DNA from: JAIPEI01 sp964443135
Lineage (GTDB): Bacteria; Desulfobacterota; DSM-4660; Desulfatiglandales; HGW-15
Direction of reading: 5' to 3'
Length of the DNA: 64,000 nucleotides
NCBI GenBank assembly: GCA_964443135.1
Contig: CAYUBQ010000019.1
Span: forward strand, 1-64,000
In this document: positions 11,001-23,000 of the stretch, one piece after another
How positions within the stretch are numbered: position 1 is the stretch's first letter
How the letters are laid out: the number at the start of each line of letters is the position of its first letter
Made by a program: the position numbers and the translations under genes
Notes under the pieces: model-generated
Databases searched by the model: none
The model's input: only the letters and a program-made list of their open reading frames with translations
What the model was told of the DNA's origin: nothing

Positions 11001-14000
11001 CGCCGGCTTCGGTGCGGTTCCGGATGTCGGCCTTGGCACGGCCGCCCGCCCCCGCGAGGCCCAGGGAGCTCACCGCCACGGAGGTGGCCACAGCCAGCAC
11101 GTCCGTCACAGCCTCGGACTCCGCCGTCAGAAGGATGTCCCCGTGGGTCGCGGTGACCACGGCATCACCGATCCAGGCTTTGACGCTGTTCTCGACCACG
11201 GTCTCGGCGATGGAAACCCCGACCGATGCGGCGGCGAGCAGGCCCATGGCGAACGAGCCCGAACCCACGTCCGCGTCCACGAAGGAGGCGTCGTCGGCCG
11301 AAAGGGCTACATTTCCGATGCCCGCCGGTCCCCCGGCCGTCACCGCACCGAAGCTGTCGATCCCGGCTTCGATGGTGTTGTGAATCCGGTTCGTCGCGCT
11401 CGCGCCGCCGCCCGCCAACCCCAGGCTGGCGATGGAGACATTGGCGGATATGGCGGCCGCAATGGCCAGGGCCTCGATCGAGGCTTCGCTCGAGGAGGCC
11501 AGGCTCACGGAAGCGCCGGTCACGTCGGCCCCGGAGATGCGGGCGTCCACGGTGTTTTCGATGATGTTGTCCGCGACAGAGGCCCCGACGGACAAGCCCA
11601 GACCCACGGCGCCCACGGTGAAGGTGAGGCTCCCAGAGGCCGCGTAGGCCCGGATCGTGGATGCATCCCCGGCGGACAGGGTGACGGCATGGGCGGCTGT
11701 GATGCTTCCGGGGGCGTCGTCCAGGTCCTCGATCGTCGCCCGAACGGTGTTGTGAATCCGGTTCTCGGCCTCGGACCCGGCCCCGGAAGGGCTCACGCCC
11801 AGGAGACCGCCGGACCCCGAGAAGCCTCCGGCCACGGACAGGGCCCAGAGGTCGGTCCTGGAGGCGGCTGAAAGCGCGATGTCCCCGCCGGAGTCCACGG
11901 TGGACTCCGAGATCCTGGCCGCGACATGGTTGCCAACGTGGTTGCAGGACACCGATGCCCCGACGGTCGGAACCACCCCGCCGATCACACCGCCGGCACC
12001 GGCCGCCACGGCCGCGCCGGAGACGGAGGTGATGGATGTCTTGTCCAGAGCCGACAGCACGACTGAGTGATCCGTGGTTCCGATGCGACTCCCTGCCACG
12101 CAAGCCTCGATGGTGCTCTCCACCGTGTTTCCCGATCCAGCCCCCACCCCCGAGGGCACCACGGCCCCGATGGCGCCTCCCCCCCCGCTCATGGCCCCTG
12201 CGCCGGCCACCGCCACGATGGAGGCATCCGATGCGGCTGTGACGGCCGTCTCGTGGATCCTGGTAAAGGTATGCCCATGGCCGGTGCTCTGATCCCGTCC
12301 GATATCCAGGGGGCGCCCGGCCAGGGCGTCCGCCCGGGTCCCGGCCAGCTTGATTTTGGTGGCCGAGGTCAGATGGTGAGCTCCTCTCGTGCTTCGGGAG
12401 GCGTCCAGATCCACGGCCAGGTGGTTCAGGGCATCCTCGCGGGTTGCGGCCAGGCGGATCTTGTCGGCCGAGGCGAGGCTGTGGGGGTTCCCCGTATCGG
12501 TCAGGTGGTCCAGGGCCAGTGCGTTTCCTGCGACCGCCTCCTCGGCGGTGGCGGCCAGGCGGATCTTGTCGGCGGAAACCAGACGCTGTGGCGTGGTCGT
12601 GTGTACGGATGCGGTGTCCAGGTCGATCCAGGTCCCGTTCACAGCGTCTTGCCTGGATCCGGCCAGCCTGGCCTGGTCTCCGGACACGATGAGGTAGTAG
12701 GTCCCCCCGTTCTTCAGGCCCCCGATCTCGTCGCCGCCCAGGCTGCCGTAGATCACGGCATCGCCGGTGGCATATCCGTGCCCGCTTCCCAGGTCCACGG
12801 TGTCGAGGCCGGAATCCACGCCGTTCCCGGGATCGAAGGAACGGCTGTCCACCATCACGTGGTAGATGCCGCCGTCCACGAGGGTTCCGATGCCGTCGCC
12901 GCGGTAGATGACGGGGTCCCCCAGGGCGTACCCGTGATCCACGCCGAGCCGAATCTCGTCGGTGGCATCCAGCACGTCCTGGACCGGGCTGAACGGCTGC
13001 AGGTGGGAGGTTCCGGCGATCACGTAGTAGGTGTCCCCGTCCGTGAGACCACCGATCTCCCGGCCTCCGTGGCTGTGATACGTCACTGCGTCCCCGGTGG
13101 CGTAGCCATGATCGGCATCCAGGCGGATGCTCTCCACCCCCGCTGTGTCGTCCACATGGACGTCCGCATCGATCTCGTGGCTCACCGAAATCACATGGTA
13201 GACCCCGCCGCTGGTGAGCCCGGAGATGCCTCCGGCGGCGGACTGGTAGATCACGGCGTCCCCGGGCCTGAAGGTGTGCCGGGTACCGAAATCGATGAGG
13301 TCGCAGGCAGGATCTACACCGCCCCCGGTCGAGAGATCCAAGCTCATGGCGTCCGCGCCCGGGGCCACCCCTTCCGAGAAGACATCCGATCCCTGGACAT
13401 AGGATCGGGTCCGATTGGAGATGACGTTGTTGGCGGCGGATGCACCTACGGTGGGGACCACGGCCCCCACGGCCCCCCCTCCTCCGGCCGCGACCACGGA
13501 TCCCGCCACCGCCTCGATCCGGGAGTGATCCACGGACGACAGGAGGACCTCCGCCCCGTTCAGGGCCGTCACCACGCTCTTGCCCCGGTTCTCGTCGTCG
13601 GTGATGAAGGCCTCGATGGTGCTCTGGACCCGGTTGTCGGAACCGGAACCCGACCCCGACCCCACCACTGCCCCGACAGCGCCGCCTCCGCCTCCACCGG
13701 CGCCGGCGGCCGTGACGGACACGATGTGGGAGGAGCTCTCCGCGGCCAGCTCGATGGAGCCCCTGGAGGTGACGGTGGATCCGGACACGAAGGCCTGAAC
13801 GGTGCTCAGGACGTGATTCACCGCAACCGAGGCACCCGCGGTCACCACAACCCCGCCCACGCTGCCGCCGGAACCGGCCGCACCCAGCGATCCCGCCACG
13901 GCGGTGATTCCGGAGTGGTCCGACGCCGTCAACCGCACCGCTCCAGAATCCAGGCTCATGATGGTGCCGCCGTCGACAAAGGCCTGAACGGTGGTTTCGA

Positions 14001-17000
14001 TGCGGTTGACCGATACGGAGCCCGCGCCGGTGAGGATCACGCCCCCGGTGCTTCCCCCCGCCCCGCCGCCGGACCCTGCCACGGTCACCGCCCTCACGAG
14101 GGACTCGGAAGAGGCCTCCAGAATCACGCCGTTCCGGGAGGTCACGGTGGAGCCGGAGATGGAGGCACCCACGGTTCCAAACACGAGGTTCACCGCAGCC
14201 GACGCCCCCACGGTGAGGCCGCCGCCGCCCGCCCCGCCGATGGCGAACCCGAGGCTCAACGCCCCGCCCACGGCCACGATCAGCGACCGATCCGCCGCCT
14301 TGAAATGGATGGGACCCGAGCCGGCGATCATCTCGGTGTCGTCGGCCGCAAAGGACGCCACCGTGTTGTGAACCACATGAATGGAGACCGCCCCCGCACC
14401 GGTTCCGAGCACGCCTCCGCCTCCGGTGACTACCCCGCCCGCCCCGGCCAGGGTGACGGCGATCATGAGGGAGGAGGATTGGGCCTCGAGCCCGATCTCC
14501 CCCTGGGCGACGACCTCGGCCTTTCGAACATACGAACGGGTGGTCTGGCTGACCACACCCACGGCCAGGGACGTCCCCACAGAGAGCCCGGCCGCGCCGC
14601 CCGTACTCAGGCTCCCGCTCAGCCCGATGGCCACGGTGCCGATCACGGAGGCATTTTGCGACGAGAGGAGGAGGTCTTTCCCCGCCCGAATGACGGCTCG
14701 GGAGGAATCGCCGCCCGCGATGAACGCCTCCGTGGTGTGGACAATGGTGTTCGCGGCGGTCGCCCCGCCGAGGGCCAGATAGGGACCTGCAGACCCGCTG
14801 ATCACCAGGTTCCCGATCACGGCGGTGTTTCTGGAGGCCAGCAGGACATCCCCCCCTGCGCGCAGGTCGCTTTCCTCGGCGCAGGCGCGTGTCTCGTCGA
14901 GGATCGTGTTGACCGCGAGTGCGGCGCCGATCACACCGCCTCCCCAGGAAAACGAGACCGAGCCGACCATGCTCCCCGCCACGGAGGCGTCCACCGCGGT
15001 GAGAGAGAGATCCCCGCCAACCGCCGTCACCGTCGACCCCTCGACAATCGCCTCGGTGCATCCGAGCACCGTGTTGACCGCGACCGAGGCGGAGGCGGTG
15101 AAGTACTGGGCCAGCTGACCGCTTCCCGCAAGGGAGGCGAGGACCGTGGCCTTGAGGGCACCGAGCGCGACCGATCCTCCCGCCTCCACCTCGCTGTCCC
15201 CTTCCACACGCGCGGACACGGTGCCCGCCGCGGTGTTCACCACAAAGGCCCCGCCCAGGGCCAGACCGTTGGATCCCTGAACATTGCCCGCCGCTCCCAC
15301 GACCACCGATGCGTCCGCCGCCGACAGCCGGAGATCGTTCCCTGCGGAGGCACTCGATCCGCTGATCACGGCCTCGGTGCGGTCCACCACCGTGGTGACG
15401 GCCAGGGAGCCCCCTGCCGCGAAGTTCTCTGCATAGGCCCCGCCGGCCGCCAGGTTGGTCGCAACCAGGATGGTCCCGGATTCCAGCCGAAGATCCCGGC
15501 CCGCCTCCACCGTGGACCCTGCGATGCGGGTCGAGACGGTGTCCATCACCGTGTTGAAGGAGAGCGCGGCACCCGCCGAGAAGGACTTGGAGCCCCGAAC
15601 AGACCCTGCCAGGCCGCCCACCACGGACAGGTCCCTGGCCTTCATGGTCAGGTCCTTGGCTGCAAAGGCGTGGGAGGCGGTCATGGAGCTCTCCACCCTG
15701 CGAGACAGGCTGTTCACGGACAAGGAGCTTCCCGCGGCCAGGGTTTTTGCGATCTGACCGCTCACGGCCAGGTTCTCCACCACGCTCAGGTGGCCCGACT
15801 CCAGGCGGATGTCTCCGGCGGTCGTCTCCAGCACCATCCCCGAGCCGGCGGGCGACCCCTCCCAGTGGAGGTTCACGGGTTCGGCAGAATCCATGTACAG
15901 CTCGGCGGGGGTGTCGAACAGCTGGATGCTCGTGTCGTCGAGGACCCCCACGTAGTATGTGCGGCCCTCGGACAGACCCTTCATTCTCCAGGCGCCGTTG
16001 CCCTTGTAGACGACCGCATCGCCGCTTTCCAGGCCGTGCGGTACGCTGAAGCTGACGGTGCCCGAGTCCTCGTCCAGGGCGGCGGGCGGGTCGAAGGCCA
16101 GGGTGCGGACCCTCTGGAGGCTCTGCTTTCCGGCCTCGGGCGGTGCCGCGATGTCCACGGCGATCCCGGCCTGGGCGGCCTCTCGGGTCTTCGCCAGCCG
16201 GACCGTGACCTCATCCAGAGCGATGACGAAGTAGGTGCGCATGGGCCGCAGACCCTCGACGGTTCCATTCGGGCCGTTGGCGTACAGCACCTCGTCGCCC
16301 GTCCGGAGACGATGGGGGGCATCGAAGGTGATGGTGTCACCCGGATCGTGAACCTTGGCGTCGTCAAAGACCAGGGTGTCCGTCTTGACCAGCGCAGGCG
16401 TGCCGCCCTGGGCCAAGGCGATGTCCACCGCCGCTCCAGCCTCGGCCGCGGCTGAGGAGTCGGCCAGCTGGAGGGTGCGATCGTCCACGGGGATGGCGTA
16501 GTAGGTGCGACCATGGGACAGTCCCGCCAGGGACCCGTCCTCGTTCGTGTAGTGCACCGCGTCCCCCCGCTCGAAGCCGTGCGGCCCGTCGAGCTGCAGG
16601 GTGTCGCGTGCGTCATCCACGGCCACGGAGCACAGATCGAACTCGAGCCGGTGCACCGGCCGGGTGAAGCTGTGCTGGGCGGAGACGCCGGGCTTGGTCA
16701 GGGGAACCGCCGGCCCGCCGGGCATCGGGGACAGGCGTATGGCGTATTCGTCCACGAGGGTGACGACGTAGTCCATGCCGTCCGTCAGCCCGAATGCCTC
16801 GAATCCCGGGTTGTGGTAGACGATTCGATCGCCGGTCGCGAGGTGGTGGGGCGATGCGAAGCGAAGGGTGTCCGTGGCCTCCTCCACGGTCGCGGAGGGA
16901 TCGAATCGGAGCAGGCCGGACTGCATGCCGGTGTGCTCCGAACGGCTCAAGACCGAGTCCAGGATCGTGTTGACCGAAACCGCGGCTCCGGCCGCTGCGA

Positions 17001-20000
17001 ATCCCTGGCTGATCTGAAGCGACCCCGCACCGCTTACGACGACACTGAGGTCCCCGGCGCTGAGATCGATGCCGTCCCAGGCGCGAAGGAGGGAGGGGTG
17101 ATCCGCGGTGCCGGTGGTGCAGGCCTCGGTGGTCTTGACCAGGGTGTTCACGGACACAGAACCGCCCGCGGCGAGCTCACCCGCCACCTGACCGCCCGCG
17201 GCCAGGTTTCCCACGACGCTGAGGTTGTGCGCATGAAGCCCTATGGACCCGCCGGACGTAGCGGCCGAGCCGTCCATGACGGCCCGGGTGGTCTGCACGA
17301 GGGTGTTGACGGAGAGGGCCGCGCCCAGAGCGGCCGTTCCCAGTGAGAACTGCACGGCTCCGGAGGCTGCAAAGACGTAGGACGCGTTCCCGGCCCGAAG
17401 CGACACACCGCCGGACGCGTCCACCGTGGCGCCGTTCCGGATCCCGGCGGTGGTGGTCTCCACCAGCGTGTTCACAGTGGCGGATCCGCCCAGGGTGCCT
17501 CGAAAATCCTTGGTGTGCTTCAGTTGGATCTGGGCGCCGGCGGCCACACCCACCGCAACGGACAGGTTATCCGCTTCCAGGGCCACCCGGCCGCCGGCCA
17601 CGAGCGTGCTGCCGTCCACAACGGCCTCGACCGGCGCAACGATCGTGTTCACCGACACGGCCGCTCCCAGGGCGCCGCCCTGGGAACCCTGCACGCCGCC
17701 CGTCAGGGCGCCCGCAATGGACAGGTCGCTCGCAGCGATTCGAATGTCTCCCCCTGCATGCACCATGGGGCTGTTGCGAATGAACGCCGTCGTGCGATCG
17801 ACCAGGGTGTTTGCGACGATCGACCCCCCGATGGCGAACCGGGTCCCGACCTGGAGCCCCGCAGAAAGGCCGCCGATGCCGGCGGCGTTTTTTGCGGTAA
17901 GCGACACCCGCCCTTTTGCCTCGACACGGCTCCGGTCGATCCAGGCCCCCACGTCCCGGACCACCGAGTTGACCGCGACGGCCGCCCCACCGGCGCCGGA
18001 GCCCGCACCCTGGATTGCGCCGGCCAGGTTGCCGCCCCACGTGCTGTCGAAGGCGGACAGGTCCACGTGGCCGCCGGCTGTGATCGAGGATCCCAGAACG
18101 GCGGACTCGGTTGTTTTCACGAGCGTGTTCACCGCAACGGAACCGCCCAGGCTGCCGCTCTTCTCCTTGTTGGCCGCGATCTGCGCGCCTGCGGCCAAAC
18201 CGGCCACCACGGACACCTGGCCCGAGCTCAGCGAGACGTCTCGGCCCGCGGTGACAGTGCTCTGCTCGATTCTGGAGGTGGCGGCACCTACGATGGTGTT
18301 CACAGCCAAAGCCGCGCCGGCCGCGGCGGTCCCGGCCGCCTGCAGGGAGCCCGCAACGGCGGTGGTCACCGAGCGGTCCACGGCCTCCAGGTGAACGCCC
18401 CCCGAGGCGGCGAGAACCGTGGATCCTGCCATGGAGGCATCGGTCTCCTGGACCGCGGTGTTGAACGCGAAGGAGCCTCCCACGGCCATGCTCTTTTCGC
18501 TGAAGGCTCCTTGTCCTCCCAGAACCAGGGTGCTGAGGACGGCCTCGTTGGCCGCCTGGATGGCGATGCCGCCGGGCATCCCTTCCGGGCTGCCCACGGA
18601 CACGTTGTCCAGGCGCCCCTGCACCCGGTTGACCATCACGCCGACACCCAGGGCCCCGCCGGCCCCCAGGGAATGCTTGTCCTTTTTGCCCCTTTCCGGG
18701 AGTGCGGCCTGCCCGGAAAGCGCCACCGTGGTGACCACGGACCGATCCGCGGCGAGGAGGGACAGGCTGTCGGGAACCGTGACCGAGGCGTCTCGAATCA
18801 GGGCCTCTGTGCTGGAAGTCACCGATGTCACGGACACCGCTCCACTGATCGAGGCGTTCTTGGCCCCGGTCCCCGCTGCGGCCACGGTGGTCAGGACGGC
18901 CCCTCGGTCGGCCTCGAGCGCCACCTGGTTGACCAACCGGAAGCGATGCCCCGATCCCGGTTCGGCCGGTGCCGAGAGATCGATGATCTTCGGGCAGTGG
19001 GCCAGGGAGTCGGATGCGGTCTCAGCCAACTGAATCCTGGTCTCATCGACCTTGATGACGTGATAGGTCCGGTTGCTTTCGAGGCCGCCGACGGGCGTGA
19101 GGTCGCCGCAGTGGTAAACCACCCTGTCCCCGGTCTCCAGGCCGTGCGGGGAACCGAGGTCGATGGTGTCTTCCTGCGCGTTCACCACGCCGCCGCCCAG
19201 GTCGGTGACTCGAAGCGCCAGGTCGGCGCCGCGGACAAAAGCATTGGTGTCGCCGACGACCACGTTGACCGCAATCGCCGCGCCGCCCGCCGCGGTCCAC
19301 TTGTAGGCGTCCTTGCCCGCACCGCTCTTTTGAAAAGCAACGCCGGTCGAGCCGGCCACGCTCCAGCCCACGGATCGGTCCGAGGCGGACAGCACCAGGT
19401 CGTCACCCGCTCTGACGGTGTGCGGGGTCTCTGTGGACGTGCTCGTGATCGAGCTCGTGGTGTCTCCGACCAGAACGTTGACCGCAACGGAGAAGGGCAG
19501 GGACAGGTACCCCTCGGTCACGGATCCGGTCACGGCCTGGGCACCGATGATCTGCCGATCGGCGGCCGTCAGGGCGACGGACCGCGCCATGTCCACGTGG
19601 GAGTCGGTGATCGTGGAACCCGTGGACCCGGCGTCCACGTTCAAGGCGAAGGAGGCCCCCATTCCGGCGCTCCCGGTTTCGTAGATGCCGGACCCGGCGA
19701 CGGACTGAATCACTTTCAGGTTGTCGGCCTTCAAGACCAGGGACCCGGCGGAGGAGGTCACGGTGCTGTCGTTCAGGGATGCGCCGGTGTCGTGGACCAC
19801 CACGTTCACCGCACCGGAGCCCACGGCTCCGGCGGAAAGATCCAGCTTCTCGCTTTCCTCCGGGGGCTTCGGGTCCGGGTCCCAGAACCCGAGCTCCCAG
19901 AAATCCGCCTCCGGGTCTTCGTCGGGATCCTTGACCACCTTTTTGGACGAGGCCTTGGCCGCCGATGCTCCCGCAGCGACGATCACCGAGGGGGTCCGCG

Positions 20001-23000
20001 CCTCCACCTTCACGTCCCCGGAGACGCTCACGGTGGACGCGTCGATGGCGGCCTCCGCGGCGCCCACAAAGGTGTTGAGCCCGAACGAGGCGGCTCCGGC
20101 CAGCCCCCCCAGCAGACCGGCGCTTTCGTTCTTGTAGGAGGAGGCCATCATCCCGGTCCCGGCCACAGCGAAGCTCCACGTGGCATCGTCCGCCGTCACC
20201 TCGACGTCCCGGGCCGCCGTGATCTGTGTGGAGGCCACGAAGGCCCTGGTGTTCTGGACCAGGACGTTGCTCGAGACATCCATCCCGGCCGCCAGGCTGA
20301 AGCTCTTCAACCACTCGGGCGACTCCTTCGCGGGTTTGCTCGGGGCCTTCGATCCTTTGGAGAAGAGCTTGCCGACCCAAGCCCCGGCCTTGACAAAGGG
20401 CTTTTTCAGCGCCTCCGTCACCGGAGAGAGCCGGTCATCCAGCGCCTCTTTCTGATCCCCGATCCACTCGCCCACAGTATCGCAAAACCCCTTGACAACG
20501 GTGTAGCAGCCTTTTCCGATGTCGAAGACGCCCTTGGCAATGCTGGAGAGGAAGTCGTAGGTCTTGGTGGCGGTCACATTCCGATAGAACCAGTCCTGAA
20601 CCTGGTTGCCTGCCTTCTTGGCCCAGGCCGAAACCGGGTCCCCGACCTTCTTCTTCAGACCGTCCCCGATCTTCTCGAAGAACTTGCTCACTGCGCCCGG
20701 GGGCTGCCCCGCACTGGACTGCTTGGTGCCTGCCAGGGAGACGGACAGCACACCGCCCCGGTTCGCCGCATGCACCCGGATGTTCCCCTGGGAAGACACG
20801 CTCGTCCGTTCGGCGCCCTGCGCATCCCGCCGGCCGATGGAGGCCTGGGTGTCCCGGATCACCACGTTCGCCCCGACGGTCAGCCCGGCCCCCACATTCT
20901 GCCCGGCGCTCACCCCGCCGGCGAGGTTGATCAGATGAACGGCGTCCAGGGCTCGAACCAGCAGGGAGGCGTCCGTACCCTCGATCACGGAACCGCCCGT
21001 GACCACCACGGCGCCCCCGTCGATCCGGGCCAGGGTGCGGTTGACCACGGTGACGGCCGCAATGCTGCCGCTCAGGCCCACCTTGGCGTCGGCCCCTCCC
21101 ACCACCGGGGCGATGGAGACCTGGTTGACCACGGTGTCCGCCGACACCTGGAGGGTTTCCCCGTGAACGCGGGCCCCCGTTCGAATCTCCGCCGTGGTCT
21201 CGTTGACAAACGTGTCCGTGAGCGCGGTCAGTCCGCCGGACAGACCGCCCGCGGTGCTGCCCGCCAGGACAAACCAGAAGTCCAGGACATCACCGGAAGG
21301 AATGACGCCGGACAGGTTCAATGTGGTCATGTCGCTCCGGGCCTCGACCACGACGTGCTGTGCGGCGGAGCGGTATCGAAGGTCCTGATTGATCCTCGCG
21401 TGCTCGTCGATGACGGCCTGGCTCGTGTGCACGCCCACCAGCACATTCACCGTCCCCTGAACCGCCTTCACGGTTCCTCGGCCGGCGTTTTGCGCCCACG
21501 AGGTGAACAACCCCCCCCGAAGACCGAGATACCCGAAGAACTTGTCGCTGACGGTGAACCCGTCCACGACACCGCTCACGAGATCCTTCATCTTCTCCAC
21601 GCGGATCCAGGTCTGGTCCCAGGGCAAGGCGGTCTCGGAGAAAACCCGAATGCCTTCCCCGGCGTCCACGGCGGCGTTTCGACCGATCCGCGCCGTGGCC
21701 TTGTCCACAAAGATCCCCACGGTGGTGCTTCCGCTGAAGGCGTTCCTCCGGGTGCTGCTCGTCTCCTCGCCGCCGGTCAAGCTGGAGAAGATGGTGTTGG
21801 AGGCAAACACCTGCGGTTTCTCGCGGGCCCGGGACACGATGCGAATGTCCCCCTGCTTCGACACCACCACCGCGTCGTCGCCGATCTCGGCCAGGCTGTC
21901 GGCCACATGGACGGTCGCCGCCGTGGAACCGGACAGGGCAAGCCCATTGAGCAGCGGGCCTTTGTCCTCGGGGTCCTTCTGCTTCTTGAACAGCTCGAAC
22001 AGCTGTGTGAACCCGCCGGGCCCCACCGAGGAGGAGGCACTGGTGCGGTTGGCCGACACCTTCTGCGTGTCGGCATCCACCTTCCCGTGAATGTCGGCCG
22101 TGATCTCCAGGTCGTCCACCGTCGAGACGTTTCCCGCCACCAAGGCCCGCGCTGTGCCGCTGAAGACCGAGACCGCGGTGCCCACGGACAGCCATTCCCC
22201 GCTCGCTGAGGCCAGAACGGACTGATCCTTGGTCACGTCGGCGGTGACGCCCAGGGATCCGCCGGCGCGGACCGTCGCCCCGGACGCGATCTGAGACGTC
22301 GCCGTGGCCACCCCAACGCCGACCGCCGTGACGATGGACGGGAAGTGCTTCAAGACCTCCTTTCCCGTCTGGCCGACCGCCTTTCCCACCAGGGCGTCGA
22401 GGATGATCTTGTCCAGAACCAGGTTTCCACTGGACTTGGCCGAGGCGTCCACCGCGCTGTGGGCCGAGGCGTCCATGAAGACGGAACCGGTGGTGGTCAC
22501 CTCCGCGCCGCCGGCCACGAGCACCCGGGCGGTGGGCACCGATACGGCCACGCCCGCCCAGTTGGGCAGGTATCGGGTCTTGACCGTGGCGTCAGTGAGG
22601 GCCGCGGCCCCCATGTCCAGAGAACTCCCCTCGATCACCGTGTTCTCCCCCACCAGCACCGAGGACGAGGCGATGGAGACGGCAACGGGAAGCAGATCGA
22701 ACCCCAGGAACTCGGTGACGGTGTCCAGGCTCGAGCCCTCGGCTGCAAAGCGATGGGTGCCGATCGCAGCACCCGGTGTGAGATCCACGGTCACCGGGAC
22801 GGCGGACACGGCGTTCTCTCTAGTGGCGGCCAGCCGAATGGTCACGGGGTCGACGACCACGGCGTGATAGGTGGATCCGTTTTCCAGTCCGCCGATGGGA
22901 ATGCCGGCGCCGGCGTCGTAGGTGATCAGATCGCCGGTTTCAAAACCATGAGGCGACTCGAAACGCAGGCTGTCCCGGTCCACATCGAGGCCCGCCGGCA

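Larger units (their letters stand above)
7990..22700 (-). repeat. long beta-helix-like repeat region of the giant protein
   Basis: Dozens of diverged repeats of about 60-70 residues have a common core: AGGxVxLxA, then SVVxxxAGxxQ, GGAxxxAVNTxV, TxAxIxxSxV. The pattern resembles hemagglutinin-type right-handed beta-helices. The region is rich in Ala, Gly, Ser, Thr and Val, with few charged residues apart from three inserts (about 8360-8512, 20290-20730 and 21450-21640). Confidence 0.75.
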
